Positions 1 to 5,845 are shown, counted from the first letter of the stretch. The stretch: 7,148 nt of DNA from JAWLCQ01 sp041687095 (GCA_041687095.1 JAWLCQ010000219.1:1-7148), one strand, 5' to 3'. The notes: generated by a model not told the origin, from the sequence alone. Numbers and translations: made by a program.

Positions 1-33
1 CTCAATCTGTGCAATCTCATAATCTGCGTAATC
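1..33. repeat. Short degenerate AATCT tandem repeat
   Basis: The word AATCT occurs at 4-8, 13-17 and 21-25, and AATC again at 30-33, so the unit recurs every 8-9 bases (units AATCTGTGC, AATCTCAT, AATCTGCGT). The array may continue to the left of the window. No gene is visible here. It resembles the short low-complexity intergenic repeats common in high-GC PVC-type genomes, but that likeness is from memory and was not searched. Confidence 0.5.
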
Positions 34-58
34 CCCTTCTTCGGGGCCGTTTCTTCTC

Positions 59-92
59 TTCACGCCTTCGCCGCTGTTTGCGAAGGCGTGAA
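59..92 (-). repeat. Perfect 13-bp hairpin, loop AAACAGCG
   Basis: Positions 59-71 and 80-92 are exact reverse complements (13 bp) around an 8-nt loop at 72-79. Read on the minus strand, the direction of the sulfatase transcript that ends at 125, the 5' arm is TTCACGCCTTCGC and the loop is AAACAGCG. A weaker hairpin (CGGCT at 93-97 with AGCCG at 110-114, inner CGA/TCG) lies between it and the sulfatase stop. Neither is followed by a U-tract on the minus strand, so this is not a canonical intrinsic terminator, though it could stabilise the 3' end of the mRNA. Its loop recurs in the hairpin at 5789-5813. Confidence 0.75.
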
Positions 93-124
93 CGGCTACG
101 AAAATCGAAAGCCGCCCCCCCGCG

Positions 125-1567
125 TTAGCGGAACGCCTCCGCCGGCCCGTACGGAGCGAGGGAGACGGTGATGTACGGGTTGATGGCCGCGTCGTTCTCG
201 CGGTGGGCGAAGGCCCACATGCGCCGGCACATGTCGCGTTTGGCGGCGTCGTGCTCGGGGCGGTTGGCGAGGTTGACCATCTCGTGCGGGTCGTTGCGGA
301 GGTCGTACAACTCGTCCTCATCAAACCCGTTGAAGACGTACTTCCAGTCCTTCGTCGTCACCGACCGCTGCGTGTAGTACAGCTCCACCCCGTTGCACTG
401 CGTGTGGATCTCGTCCCGCCAGTCTGCGGGACGCTCGTCGCGGAGCAGCGGGACCAGCGAGCGGCCGGTGAGCGTGGGGTCGGGCGTGCAGCCGCACAGT
501 TCGGTGAACGTCGGGCCGAAGTCCGCCAGCGAGACGAAGTCGCCCACCCGCCGCCCCGGATTGCGGATGCCCGCGGGCCAGCGCACCACGGCCGGGACGT
601 GGTAGGCACCCCGGAACGCGGGGATGCCCTTGCAGAACAGCCCGTGATCCCCGCAGTAGTCCCCGTGGTCGGAGCAGTACAGCACGAGGGTGTTGTCCGC
701 CTGCCCGGTGGCGTCGAGGGCCGCCAGGAGGCGTCCGAACTCGTCGTCGAGGTACGTGCACATCGCCCAGAAGTGGCGGATGGCCTCTCGGTACTCGCGC
801 TCGGACATCTGGCCCCAGCGGGTGCGGCGGGTGCGCTGGTAGACGCGGGGCTTGTCGCCCATCTCATCGGCGAACGACTCCGGCAGGGGGACCTCGTCGA
901 GGTCGTACATGTCCAGGTACTTCTGCGGGACGAAGTACGGGTCGTGCGGGAAGTTGCACCCGGCGTAGATGCACCAGGGCTTGCCGCTCTCGGCCGCCTG
1001 GGGCATGACTTCGATCGCCCGGTCGACGGTGTTGGAGTCGCCCGGGGTCCGCTCGCCCATGGACCCATAGGCGGTGTAGGTCCCGTACCCGGGGCGGAGG
1101 ATCTGGGCCTCCTGGCGCTGGGCGGGGTCGCCTTCGCGGGCGATCTCCTCGTAGCGGCTCCACGGAACCCCGTGGTGGTCGCCCTTCTTGGAGCTGACGC
1201 CGATCTCATTCCACCCGCGGTCGGCGGGGCCCTCCTCGACGCTCACGTGCCACTTCCCGCCGTAGTAGAGCTGGTAGCCCTGCTCAGCGAGGTCCTGGGA
1301 CCACATCCGCACCCCGTCCTTCACCCCGCGGGACAGGGCCATGTCGTTGCAGATGTTGTTCCACACGCCATGCCGCGTCGGGTACAGCCCCGTCATGAAC
1401 GTCGCCCGCGACGGGCAGCAGTGCGGGGTCGGGCAGAAGGTCTCGGTGAAGGCCACGCCCTCGGCGCAGAGCTTGTCGAGGTTGGGGGTGATGCAGCGGT
1501 GCTCCGGCAGGACGGTGTCGCCCCGCTGGTGGTCGCTCATGAAGATCAGGATGTTCGGACGGTCCAT
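125..1567 (-). CDS. S1-family (formylglycine) sulfatase
   Basis: This 480-residue protein is predicted to hydrolyse sulfate esters; the substrate is unknown. The sulfatase signature CxPSRxxxxTG is present as CCPSRATFMTG, with C50 the residue converted to formylglycine. Other active-site elements are D12 in the N-terminal NILIFMSD strand (metal), K105-W106-H107 of GGKWH, D300-H301 in CSDHG (metal), and K313. The C-terminal part has the usual DWKYVFN and ELYDLRNDPHE sulfatase segments. The reading frame is open up to an ATG at 1648, but I chose 1567: the family's N-terminal strand begins at once, and GAGGAAG lies just upstream as a ribosome binding site. The longer form would add 27 residues translated from a repeat array. 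No signal peptide is visible, so it may be cytoplasmic, unlike most exported sulfatases. It follows trpS in the same direction after 170 nt with repeats, so an operon is doubtful. S1 membership is secure; specificity is not. Confidence 0.93.
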   Translation of the reverse strand: MDRPNILIFMSDHQRGDTVLPEHRCITPNLDKLCAEGVAFTETFCPTPHCCPSRATFMTGLYPTRHGVWNNICNDMALSRGVKDGVRMWSQDLAEQGYQLYYGGKWHVSVEEGPADRGWNEIGVSSKKGDHHGVPWSRYEEIAREGDPAQRQEAQILRPGYGTYTAYGSMGERTPGDSNTVDRAIEVMPQAAESGKPWCIYAGCNFPHDPYFVPQKYLDMYDLDEVPLPESFADEMGDKPRVYQRTRRTRWGQMSEREYREAIRHFWAMCTYLDDEFGRLLAALDATGQADNTLVLYCSDHGDYCGDHGLFCKGIPAFRGAYHVPAVVRWPAGIRNPGRRVGDFVSLADFGPTFTELCGCTPDPTLTGRSLVPLLRDERPADWRDEIHTQCNGVELYYTQRSVTTKDWKYVFNGFDEDELYDLRNDPHEMVNLANRPEHDAAKRDMCRRMWAFAHRENDAAINPYITVSLAPYGPAEAFR

Positions 1568-1604
1568 TGTTCTTCCTCGCAGCAGGGATGCAGGGAACGG
1601 GGCA

Positions 1605-1636
1605 AGGTGAGAGGTGAGAGGTGAGAGGTTAGAGTG
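1605..1636 (+). repeat. Heptamer repeat array A (AGGTGAG/AGGTTAG)
   Basis: Four back-to-back 7-base units lie at 1605-1632: AGGTGAG three times, then AGGTTAG, followed by the partial unit AGTG. The array lies 38 nt upstream of the preferred sulfatase start. The same unit appears inverted at 1704-1731, so the two arrays can pair across a 71-nt spacer with few mismatches. Confidence 0.85.
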
Positions 1637-1703
1637 CTGACGCTCCAACGCGGCTGGCAGTTACCAGACCCGTGCACGCGCCCAGTCGCTGGTGTCCTGC
1701 ACT

Positions 1704-1731
1704 CTCACCTCTAACCTCTCACCTCTAACCT
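1704..1731 (-). repeat. Heptamer repeat array B (inverted copy)
   Basis: Four contiguous units alternate CTCACCT, CTAACCT, CTCACCT, CTAACCT, the reverse complements of the units in array A. The array begins 6 nt beyond the trpS stop codon. The 71 nt between the arrays (1633-1703) hold only very small hairpins and no gene. Confidence 0.85.
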
Positions 1732-1737
1732 TTTGTA

Positions 1738-2715
1738 TCAGTAATTCTTGAGTATCCCGCAGGCGCTCCGCACGCGGTCCATGGTGGCCTCGGCCGTTGC
1801 CCGGGCCTTTCGGCCGCCTTCGGCGAGGATGTCCCGCATGGTGTCGGGGCTCGTCTCCAGTTCCGCGTAGCGCTCGCGGACGGGGGCGAAGCGTTCGTTG
1901 ATCAGCTCGGCCAATCGCCCCTTCGCGTGTCCGTACCCGTACCCTCCCGCGCGGTACTGGGCGGCGATGTCCTGGGTCTCCTCGGGGTTCGCCAGGAGCT
2001 TGATCAGGGCGAAGACGTTGCACGCCTCGGGGTCCTTGGGGGCCTCCAGCGGCGTGGAGTCCGTCACGATCTGGGCGCAGCGCTTCTTGGTCTGCTTGTC
2101 GGTGGCGATGATCTCGATGGTGTTGTCGTAGCTCTTGGACATCTTCTGCCCGTCGAGACCGGGGACGACCGCCACCTCGGGGAGGATGTACGGTTCGGGC
2201 AGCACGAGCACGTCCTGCCCGTAGGCGGTGTTGAACTTCCCGGCCAGGTCGCGGGTGATCTCGATGTGCTGCTTCTGGTCCTGCCCGACGGGGACGAGGT
2301 TGGCGTCGTAGATGACGATGTCGGCGGCCTGGAGGACGGGGTAGTCGAACAGGCCCATGCTGGCGGAGATGCCCTTGGCGACCTTGTCCTTGTAGCTCGT
2401 CGCCTTCTCCATGAGGGAGACGGGGCAGACGGTGTTGAGCATCCAGCACAGTTCGGTGACCTGGGGCACGTCGCTTTGGAGGAAGATCGTGCACTTCGCG
2501 GGGTCGAGCCCGAGGGCGACGTACATCATCGCCACGTGCAGCGACGCCTCCGCCAGCCGCTCGCGGTCGTTCATGCTCGTGAGGGCGTGGTAGTTGGCGA
2601 CGAAGTAGTAGCAGTCATGCCCTTCCTCGAAGAGCCTCACGTACTGCCGCAGCGCACCGAAATAGTTCCCGATGTGCAGGCGTCCCGACGGTTGCGTTCC
2701 ACTGAGTATTCGCAT
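1738..2715 (-). CDS. trpS: Tryptophanyl-tRNA synthetase
   Basis: This is a 325-residue class I aminoacyl-tRNA synthetase that charges tRNA-Trp with tryptophan in the cytoplasm using ATP. The N-terminus is the classic TrpRS GTQPSGRLHIGN, with the HIGH-type signature as HIGN at residues 14-17. The second signature, KMSKS, is at residues 191-195 inside GLDGQKMSKSYDNT. The segment PVGQDQKQHIEITRDLA, typical of TrpRS, lies between them. Length matches the usual bacterial enzyme (about 325-340 residues) and the C-terminus is intact, so the gene looks complete. The frame stays open far upstream, but homology begins at the ATG at 2715. No Shine-Dalgarno lies before that ATG, consistent with the predicted leaderless transcript. 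It is divergent from etfB and is the only clear housekeeping gene here. Confidence 0.97.
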   Translation of the reverse strand: MRILSGTQPSGRLHIGNYFGALRQYVRLFEEGHDCYYFVANYHALTSMNDRERLAEASLHVAMMYVALGLDPAKCTIFLQSDVPQVTELCWMLNTVCPVSLMEKATSYKDKVAKGISASMGLFDYPVLQAADIVIYDANLVPVGQDQKQHIEITRDLAGKFNTAYGQDVLVLPEPYILPEVAVVPGLDGQKMSKSYDNTIEIIATDKQTKKRCAQIVTDSTPLEAPKDPEACNVFALIKLLANPEETQDIAAQYRAGGYGYGHAKGRLAELINERFAPVRERYAELETSPDTMRDILAEGGRKARATAEATMDRVRSACGILKNY

Positions 2716-2721
2716 GCGACG

Positions 2722-2750
2722 AATGTAGCGCCCCAGGGCAGGGTTGGCAA
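2722..2750 (-). promoter_or_regulatory. Predicted sigma70-type promoter of trpS, leaderless
   Basis: On the minus strand, TTGCCA (2750-2745, five of six matches to TTGACA) is followed after exactly 17 nt by TACATT (2727-2722, four of six to TATAAT). Only six bases (2721-2716) separate the -10 hexamer from the trpS ATG, which places the expected +1 on the A of the start codon. This is a pattern match only; chance hits are possible. Confidence 0.5.
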
Positions 2751-2763
2751 GAGGGCTTTCGCC

Positions 2764-2784
2764 ATTCCGCAATCCGCAATTCCC
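2764..2784. repeat. Heptamer-period repeat (CCGCAAT)
   Basis: Three successive 7-base units, ATTCCGC, AATCCGC and AATTCCC, lie between the divergent trpS and etfB genes. CCGCAAT occurs twice exactly, at 2767-2773 and 2774-2780. It shares the seven-base period, but not the sequence, of the arrays at 1605-1731. Confidence 0.5.
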
Positions 2785-2809
2785 TGCCCCCCCACCCATT
2801 CCGTACAAT
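2780..2809 (+). promoter_or_regulatory. Candidate promoter of the etfB operon
   Basis: TACAAT at 2804-2809 matches the -10 consensus at five of six positions. The -35 is poor: TTCCCT at 2780-2785 with 18-nt spacing. Transcription would start near 2816, leaving about 35 nt of leader that contains a small GGGGA/TCCCC hairpin (2812-2824) and the etfB ribosome binding site GGGAG (2837-2841). The weak -35 could mean an activator or another sigma factor. Confidence 0.3.
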
Positions 2810-2850
2810 AGGGGGATTCTCCCCATCGTGGGACACGGGAGCCGTATCGA

Positions 2851-3657
2851 ATGCGAATCATCGTGCCAATCAAGCAGGTCCCCGAGACCAACGCCGTCCG
2901 CATGGACGAAACGACCGGGACCATGATCCGCGAGGGCGTCGAGGCCATCGTCAACCCCCTCGACCTCTACGCCATCGAATCCGCCCTGCTCCTCCGCGAG
3001 CAGCAGCCCCAGGGCGAGTGCGAGGTCGTCTGCCTCTCCATGGGACCCCCCAAGGCCGCCTCCGCCCTCCGCGAAGCCGTCGCCATGGGCGCCGACTCCG
3101 CCCTCCTCCTCTCCGACAAGGCCTTCGCCGGGTCCGACACCTGGGCGACGAGCTACGTCCTGGCGGCCGCCATCCGCAAGCTCGCCCCCTTCGACCTCGT
3201 CATCTGCGGGGAGCGTGCGACGGACGGGGACACCGGGCAGGTCGGGCCCGGAATCGCCGCGTTCCTCGACCTGCCCGTCCTCACCTACGTCGGGCGAATC
3301 GACGCGGTGGGCGGCGGGGTCTGCCGCGTCCACCGCCTCGTCGAGGACGGGCACGAGATCCTCGAAGCGGACCTGCCGGCCGTCCTGACCGTCGTCAAGG
3401 AGGTCGCCGCTCCCCGCCTGCCCACCCTCCGGGGCAAGCAGCGAGCCCGGCGGATGGACGTGCCCGCCTGGGCCGCCGCCGACCTCGACGTCGAGCCCGA
3501 CAAGCTCGGGCTCAAGGGCTCCCCCACCCGCGTCGTCAAGATCTTCCGCCCCAAGGTCGCCCGCCAGTGCCGCAAACTCCAGCCCATGGACGAACCGTCG
3601 CTCCATGCGGCCGTCGATGAGCTTGTGGACTTCCTCCAGCGGAAGGAGCTGATATGA
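2851..3657 (+). CDS. etfB: Electron transfer flavoprotein, beta subunit
   Basis: This 268-residue protein is the small subunit of the soluble EtfAB heterodimer, which shuttles electrons between a flavin dehydrogenase and an acceptor. Family landmarks run through the whole length: the MRIIVPIKQVPET strand; NPLDLYAIE at residues 35-43; MGPP at 64-67; the nucleotide-binding CGERATDGDTGQVGP (C119-P133); the RGKQRAR segment; and GSPTRVVK from 223. D125-G126-D127-T128 replaces the DDC form seen in mitochondrial-type EtfB and resembles the clostridial/anaerobic group that includes flavin-bifurcating members. GGGAG, 9 nt before the ATG, is a suitable ribosome binding site. The stop codon overlaps the etfA start (ATGA), implying translational coupling. 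No acyl-CoA dehydrogenase or other redox partner is encoded nearby. The family is certain; a bifurcating role is inferred. Confidence 0.96.
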   Translation: MRIIVPIKQVPETNAVRMDETTGTMIREGVEAIVNPLDLYAIESALLLREQQPQGECEVVCLSMGPPKAASALREAVAMGADSALLLSDKAFAGSDTWATSYVLAAAIRKLAPFDLVICGERATDGDTGQVGPGIAAFLDLPVLTYVGRIDAVGGGVCRVHRLVEDGHEILEADLPAVLTVVKEVAAPRLPTLRGKQRARRMDVPAWAAADLDVEPDKLGLKGSPTRVVKIFRPKVARQCRKLQPMDEPSLHAAVDELVDFLQRKELI

Positions 3658-4679
3658 TGGCCCCCGCGAACCTCCACGACTACCAGGGCGTCTGGATCCT
3701 CGCCGAGCAGTCCGACGGCCGCGTGCAGCGAATCAGCCACGAGCTGCTCACCCGCGGGCGCGAACTGGCGGACCAGCGCGGTGCGGAACTGTCGGCCGTG
3801 CTGATCGGCTGCGACGTGGACGAGGGCGACCTGCGGGACCTTATCGCCCGCGGGGCCGACCGCGTGATCGTCATGGAGCACGCGAAGCTCGCCCACTTCC
3901 TCGTCGAACCCTACGCCCGCTGCCTGCTGCAACTCATCCGCGAGCGCAAGCCCGAGATCCTCATCGCCGGGGCCACCTCCACCGGGCGGACGCTCATGCC
4001 CTACGTCGCGATCCTCGCCGATGCGGGCCTGACGGCCGACTGCACCGTGCTGGACATCGAACCCGAAACGGGCAATCTGCTGCAGACCCGCCCCGCCATC
4101 GGGGGGAACATCCTGGCGACGATCAAGACGCCCGCGCACCGCCCGCAGATGGCGACGGTGCGCCCGCGCTCGACCCGCCCCGCCGCCCGCACCGAGGGCC
4201 GCACGGGCGCCATCGAACGCCTGCAGGCCCCCGAGGAGCTGCTGGGCTCGCGGGTGCGGCGGGTCGGCTTCGAGCCCGAAACCGAGACCCAGCCCCTCCA
4301 GGACGCCGACACCGTCCTCGCTGTCGGGCGTGGGATCAAACGGGCGGACAACCTGCCCGCGGTGCAGCGGCTGGCAAAGGCGCTGGGGGCCGCCCTGGGA
4401 GCGACGCGGGACGTCGTGGACCGTGGGTGGCTGTCGTACCCGCACCAGATCGGCCTCAGCGGCAAGACCGTCACGCCCAAGCTCTACGTCGGCGTGGGGC
4501 TCTCGGGCACCATCCAGCACATGGCGGGCATGCAGACGTCGGAAACCATCGTCGCCATCAACCGCGACCCCGAGGCGTCCATCTTCCGCATCGCGGACTT
4601 CGGGATCGTCGCGAGTCTCTTCGACGTCCTCCCGGTGCTGACGGAGCGGGTGGAGAGCATTCGGAGACAGCAGGAATGA
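3654..4679 (+). CDS. etfA: Electron transfer flavoprotein, alpha subunit
   Basis: This 341-residue protein is the FAD-carrying large Etf subunit and pairs with the EtfB just upstream. The N-terminal domain begins DYQGVWILAEQSDG and contains the GLTADCT and TRPAIGGNI motifs. The C-terminal FAD domain has GLSGKTVTPKLYVGVG (from residue 267), SGTIQHMAGM, and the closing INRDPEASIF...ADFGIV. The start is ambiguous between two adjacent ATGs: 3654 overlaps the etfB stop (ATGA) and lies 5 nt from AAGGAG, while 3657 has the more usual 8-nt spacing. The usual GQTG of the FAD domain reads GLSG at 267-270, which may be a subgroup feature. The stop overlaps the next gene by ATGA. Length and both domains look complete. 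The N-terminus resembles clostridial EtfA more than the mitochondrial type. Confidence 0.96.
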   Translation: MMAPANLHDYQGVWILAEQSDGRVQRISHELLTRGRELADQRGAELSAVLIGCDVDEGDLRDLIARGADRVIVMEHAKLAHFLVEPYARCLLQLIRERKPEILIAGATSTGRTLMPYVAILADAGLTADCTVLDIEPETGNLLQTRPAIGGNILATIKTPAHRPQMATVRPRSTRPAARTEGRTGAIERLQAPEELLGSRVRRVGFEPETETQPLQDADTVLAVGRGIKRADNLPAVQRLAKALGAALGATRDVVDRGWLSYPHQIGLSGKTVTPKLYVGVGLSGTIQHMAGMQTSETIVAINRDPEASIFRIADFGIVASLFDVLPVLTERVESIRRQQE

Positions 4680-5371
4680 AGGAACCCCTCGTCATCTTCG
4701 TCGAACCGCTCCGCTGGCTGGGCGTGCCCTGGGGGGAGTGCTGCATCCGCATGGGCCTGCGGGACGCGGGGTACACGGGGCGGTTTTTGTTCTGGCGGTG
4801 GCATGCGACGTGGCGGGGGTGGCTGCTGCTGCCCGCCATCGCGGACCACGGGCTGCTGCTGCGGCAGGCCCAGCGGCTGGCGGGGTTCATCACGCGGCGG
4901 CGGCGGAGGCGAGTGGACGGGCCGATCTACGTCGTCAGCTTCTCGGCCGGGTGCTACGTCACCGTCAAGGCCCTGGCGCAGTTGGACGATGATATCGTCC
5001 TCGACGGGGCGGCCATGCTGGCCGGGGCGTTCTCCCGCAAGGTGGACCTCACGCCCGTCCGCAAGCACCTCAAGCGGCCACTGGTGGTGACGTCGAGCAT
5101 CCTGGACTGCTTCGTGATCGGGTTGGGGACGACGCTGGTGGGCACGGCCGACCGGCGATTCCGCCCGTCGGTGGGCATGATCGGGGTGGACCCCAAGTAC
5201 GAGCGCGAGGGCGTGGTGCACTCGATCCGCTGGCGCCCGGAGATGATGCCCTCGGGCAACCTGGGCGATCACTTCACCGCGTCGGCCCGCGGGTTCACGG
5301 CCGAGTGGGTGAGCCCGGCGCTGTTCGGAGAAGACGGGCCGCCGCAGGGGGAGACTGGCGGCGATACGTAA
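4676..5371 (+). CDS. Alpha/beta-hydrolase-like protein, function unknown
   Basis: I do not recognise a named family for this 231-residue protein. What can be seen is a small alpha/beta hydrolase pattern. A hydrophobic strand IYVVSF leads into SFSAG (S88-G92), a nucleophile elbow with S90 as likely nucleophile and serine replacing the first glycine of GxSxG. D144 (in SSILDCF) and H199 (in GNLGDHF) follow in the right order and spacing for a catalytic triad. A run of arginines lies just before the elbow strand, and a tryptophan-rich stretch (WRWHATWRGW) near residues 40-49. No signal peptide is evident. The start ATG overlaps the etfA stop (ATGA) with GGAG 9 nt upstream, so it is coupled to etfA and probably co-transcribed; whether it serves Etf-dependent metabolism is unknown. 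The frame is open upstream inside etfA, but that extension is a shadow. The triad assignment is inference. Confidence 0.8.
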   Translation: MKEPLVIFVEPLRWLGVPWGECCIRMGLRDAGYTGRFLFWRWHATWRGWLLLPAIADHGLLLRQAQRLAGFITRRRRRRVDGPIYVVSFSAGCYVTVKALAQLDDDIVLDGAAMLAGAFSRKVDLTPVRKHLKRPLVVTSSILDCFVIGLGTTLVGTADRRFRPSVGMIGVDPKYEREGVVHSIRWRPEMMPSGNLGDHFTASARGFTAEWVSPALFGEDGPPQGETGGDT

Positions 5372-5382
5372 GGATCTGAACG

Positions 5383-5595
5383 ATGGATAAGTACGAGATC
5401 ATCATCTACTGGAGCGCCGAAGACGACGCGTTCATCGCTGAAGTGCCCGAACTCGCCGGATGCGTCGCGCATGGCGACAGTCACGAAGATGCGCTCAGGA
5501 ATGTACGCACCGCGATGGACCTCTGGATCCAGACCGCGAAGGAGTTCGGGGACCCCGTTCCCAAGCCCAAGGGCAGACGACTGATGTTCGCCTGA
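5383..5595 (+). CDS. Solitary HicB-like antitoxin-fold protein
   Basis: The 70-residue sequence fits the HicB-like (UPF0150) family: an N-terminal YEIIIYWSAEDDAFIAEVPEL strand pair, GCVAHGDSHEDAL, a helix, and a C-terminal P-P-rich tail (DPVPKPKGRR). Complete HicB antitoxins bind HicA toxin and usually carry a C-terminal DNA-binding domain; this protein stops after the partial RNase H-like fold and has none. I see no HicA-like ORF on either side. AAGGA (5370-5374) overlaps the upstream stop codon and lies 8 nt from the ATG, so translation probably follows the hydrolase gene. Codon choice differs from its neighbours: about one codon in five ends in A or T, including AGT, GTA, AGA and CGA, which suggests a more recent arrival. 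The family is likely; whether it acts as an antitoxin is doubtful. Confidence 0.85.
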   Translation: MDKYEIIIYWSAEDDAFIAEVPELAGCVAHGDSHEDALRNVRTAMDLWIQTAKEFGDPVPKPKGRRLMFA

Positions 5596-5641
5596 CGGAT
5601 CCAGCGAACGCGTCGGGGGCCGACACAACAGACGCCCAATG

Positions 5642-5692
5642 GACAAGCCCGGTTCCGGACGGTGAAGGAGTCCGGAACCGGGCTTGTCTTTT
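5642..5692 (+). terminator. Strong intrinsic terminator of the etfB operon
   Basis: A perfect 19-bp stem (5642-5660 with 5670-5688) encloses the 9-nt loop ggtgaagga and is followed at once by TTTT (5689-5692). It lies 46 nt after the hicB stop and so closes the whole plus-strand unit. The minus strand beyond the stem has no U-run, so it appears to work in one direction. Confidence 0.92.
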
Positions 5693-5788
5693 GGCGGTCT
5701 CCCCGCATCCGCCAGGGCCGCCGCAAAGCCCGGTGCGCCGAGCGCCATGGGTTCGCAGAACCCGCGTTACGCCGCGGGCTCGTGCGAG

Positions 5789-5813
5789 CACGGCTGCAAA
5801 CAGCGCAGCCGTG
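5789..5813 (+). repeat. 9-bp hairpin, loop AAACAGC
   Basis: CACGGCTGC (5789-5797) pairs perfectly with 5805-5813 around the loop AAACAGC (5798-5804). The loop and the outer stem bases match the minus-strand hairpin at 59-92, while the stem differs by a compensated base-pair swap and two extra pairs. Confidence 0.8.
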
Positions 5814-5845
5814 GCACCCGTGATTCCGAGTCTGCGATGGCCCTG

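Noticed and set aside
59..92. The hairpin as an intrinsic terminator of the sulfatase
   Set aside because: The stem is strong but the minus strand after it is purine-rich (AAGAGAAGAA), with no U-tract.
203..1624. A 473-residue plus-strand open frame opposite the sulfatase
   Set aside because: It is Val/Gly/Ala/Arg-rich with no recognisable motif and lies exactly antisense to a clear sulfatase. High GC makes long antisense frames common.
1605..1731. A CRISPR array
   Set aside because: Units are seven bases, contiguous and without spacers.
2716..3606. A minus-strand extension of trpS giving a 622-residue protein
   Set aside because: The extra part is antisense to etfB and low in complexity, while TrpRS homology begins exactly at 2715.
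3285..4520. A 411-residue minus-strand frame opposite etfA
   Set aside because: It has no motifs, has shadow composition, and lies antisense to a certain gene.
4427..4675. An N-terminal extension of the hydrolase-like protein within etfA
   Set aside because: The extension lies inside the EtfA FAD domain in another frame; the ATG at 4676 has a ribosome binding site and an ATGA overlap.
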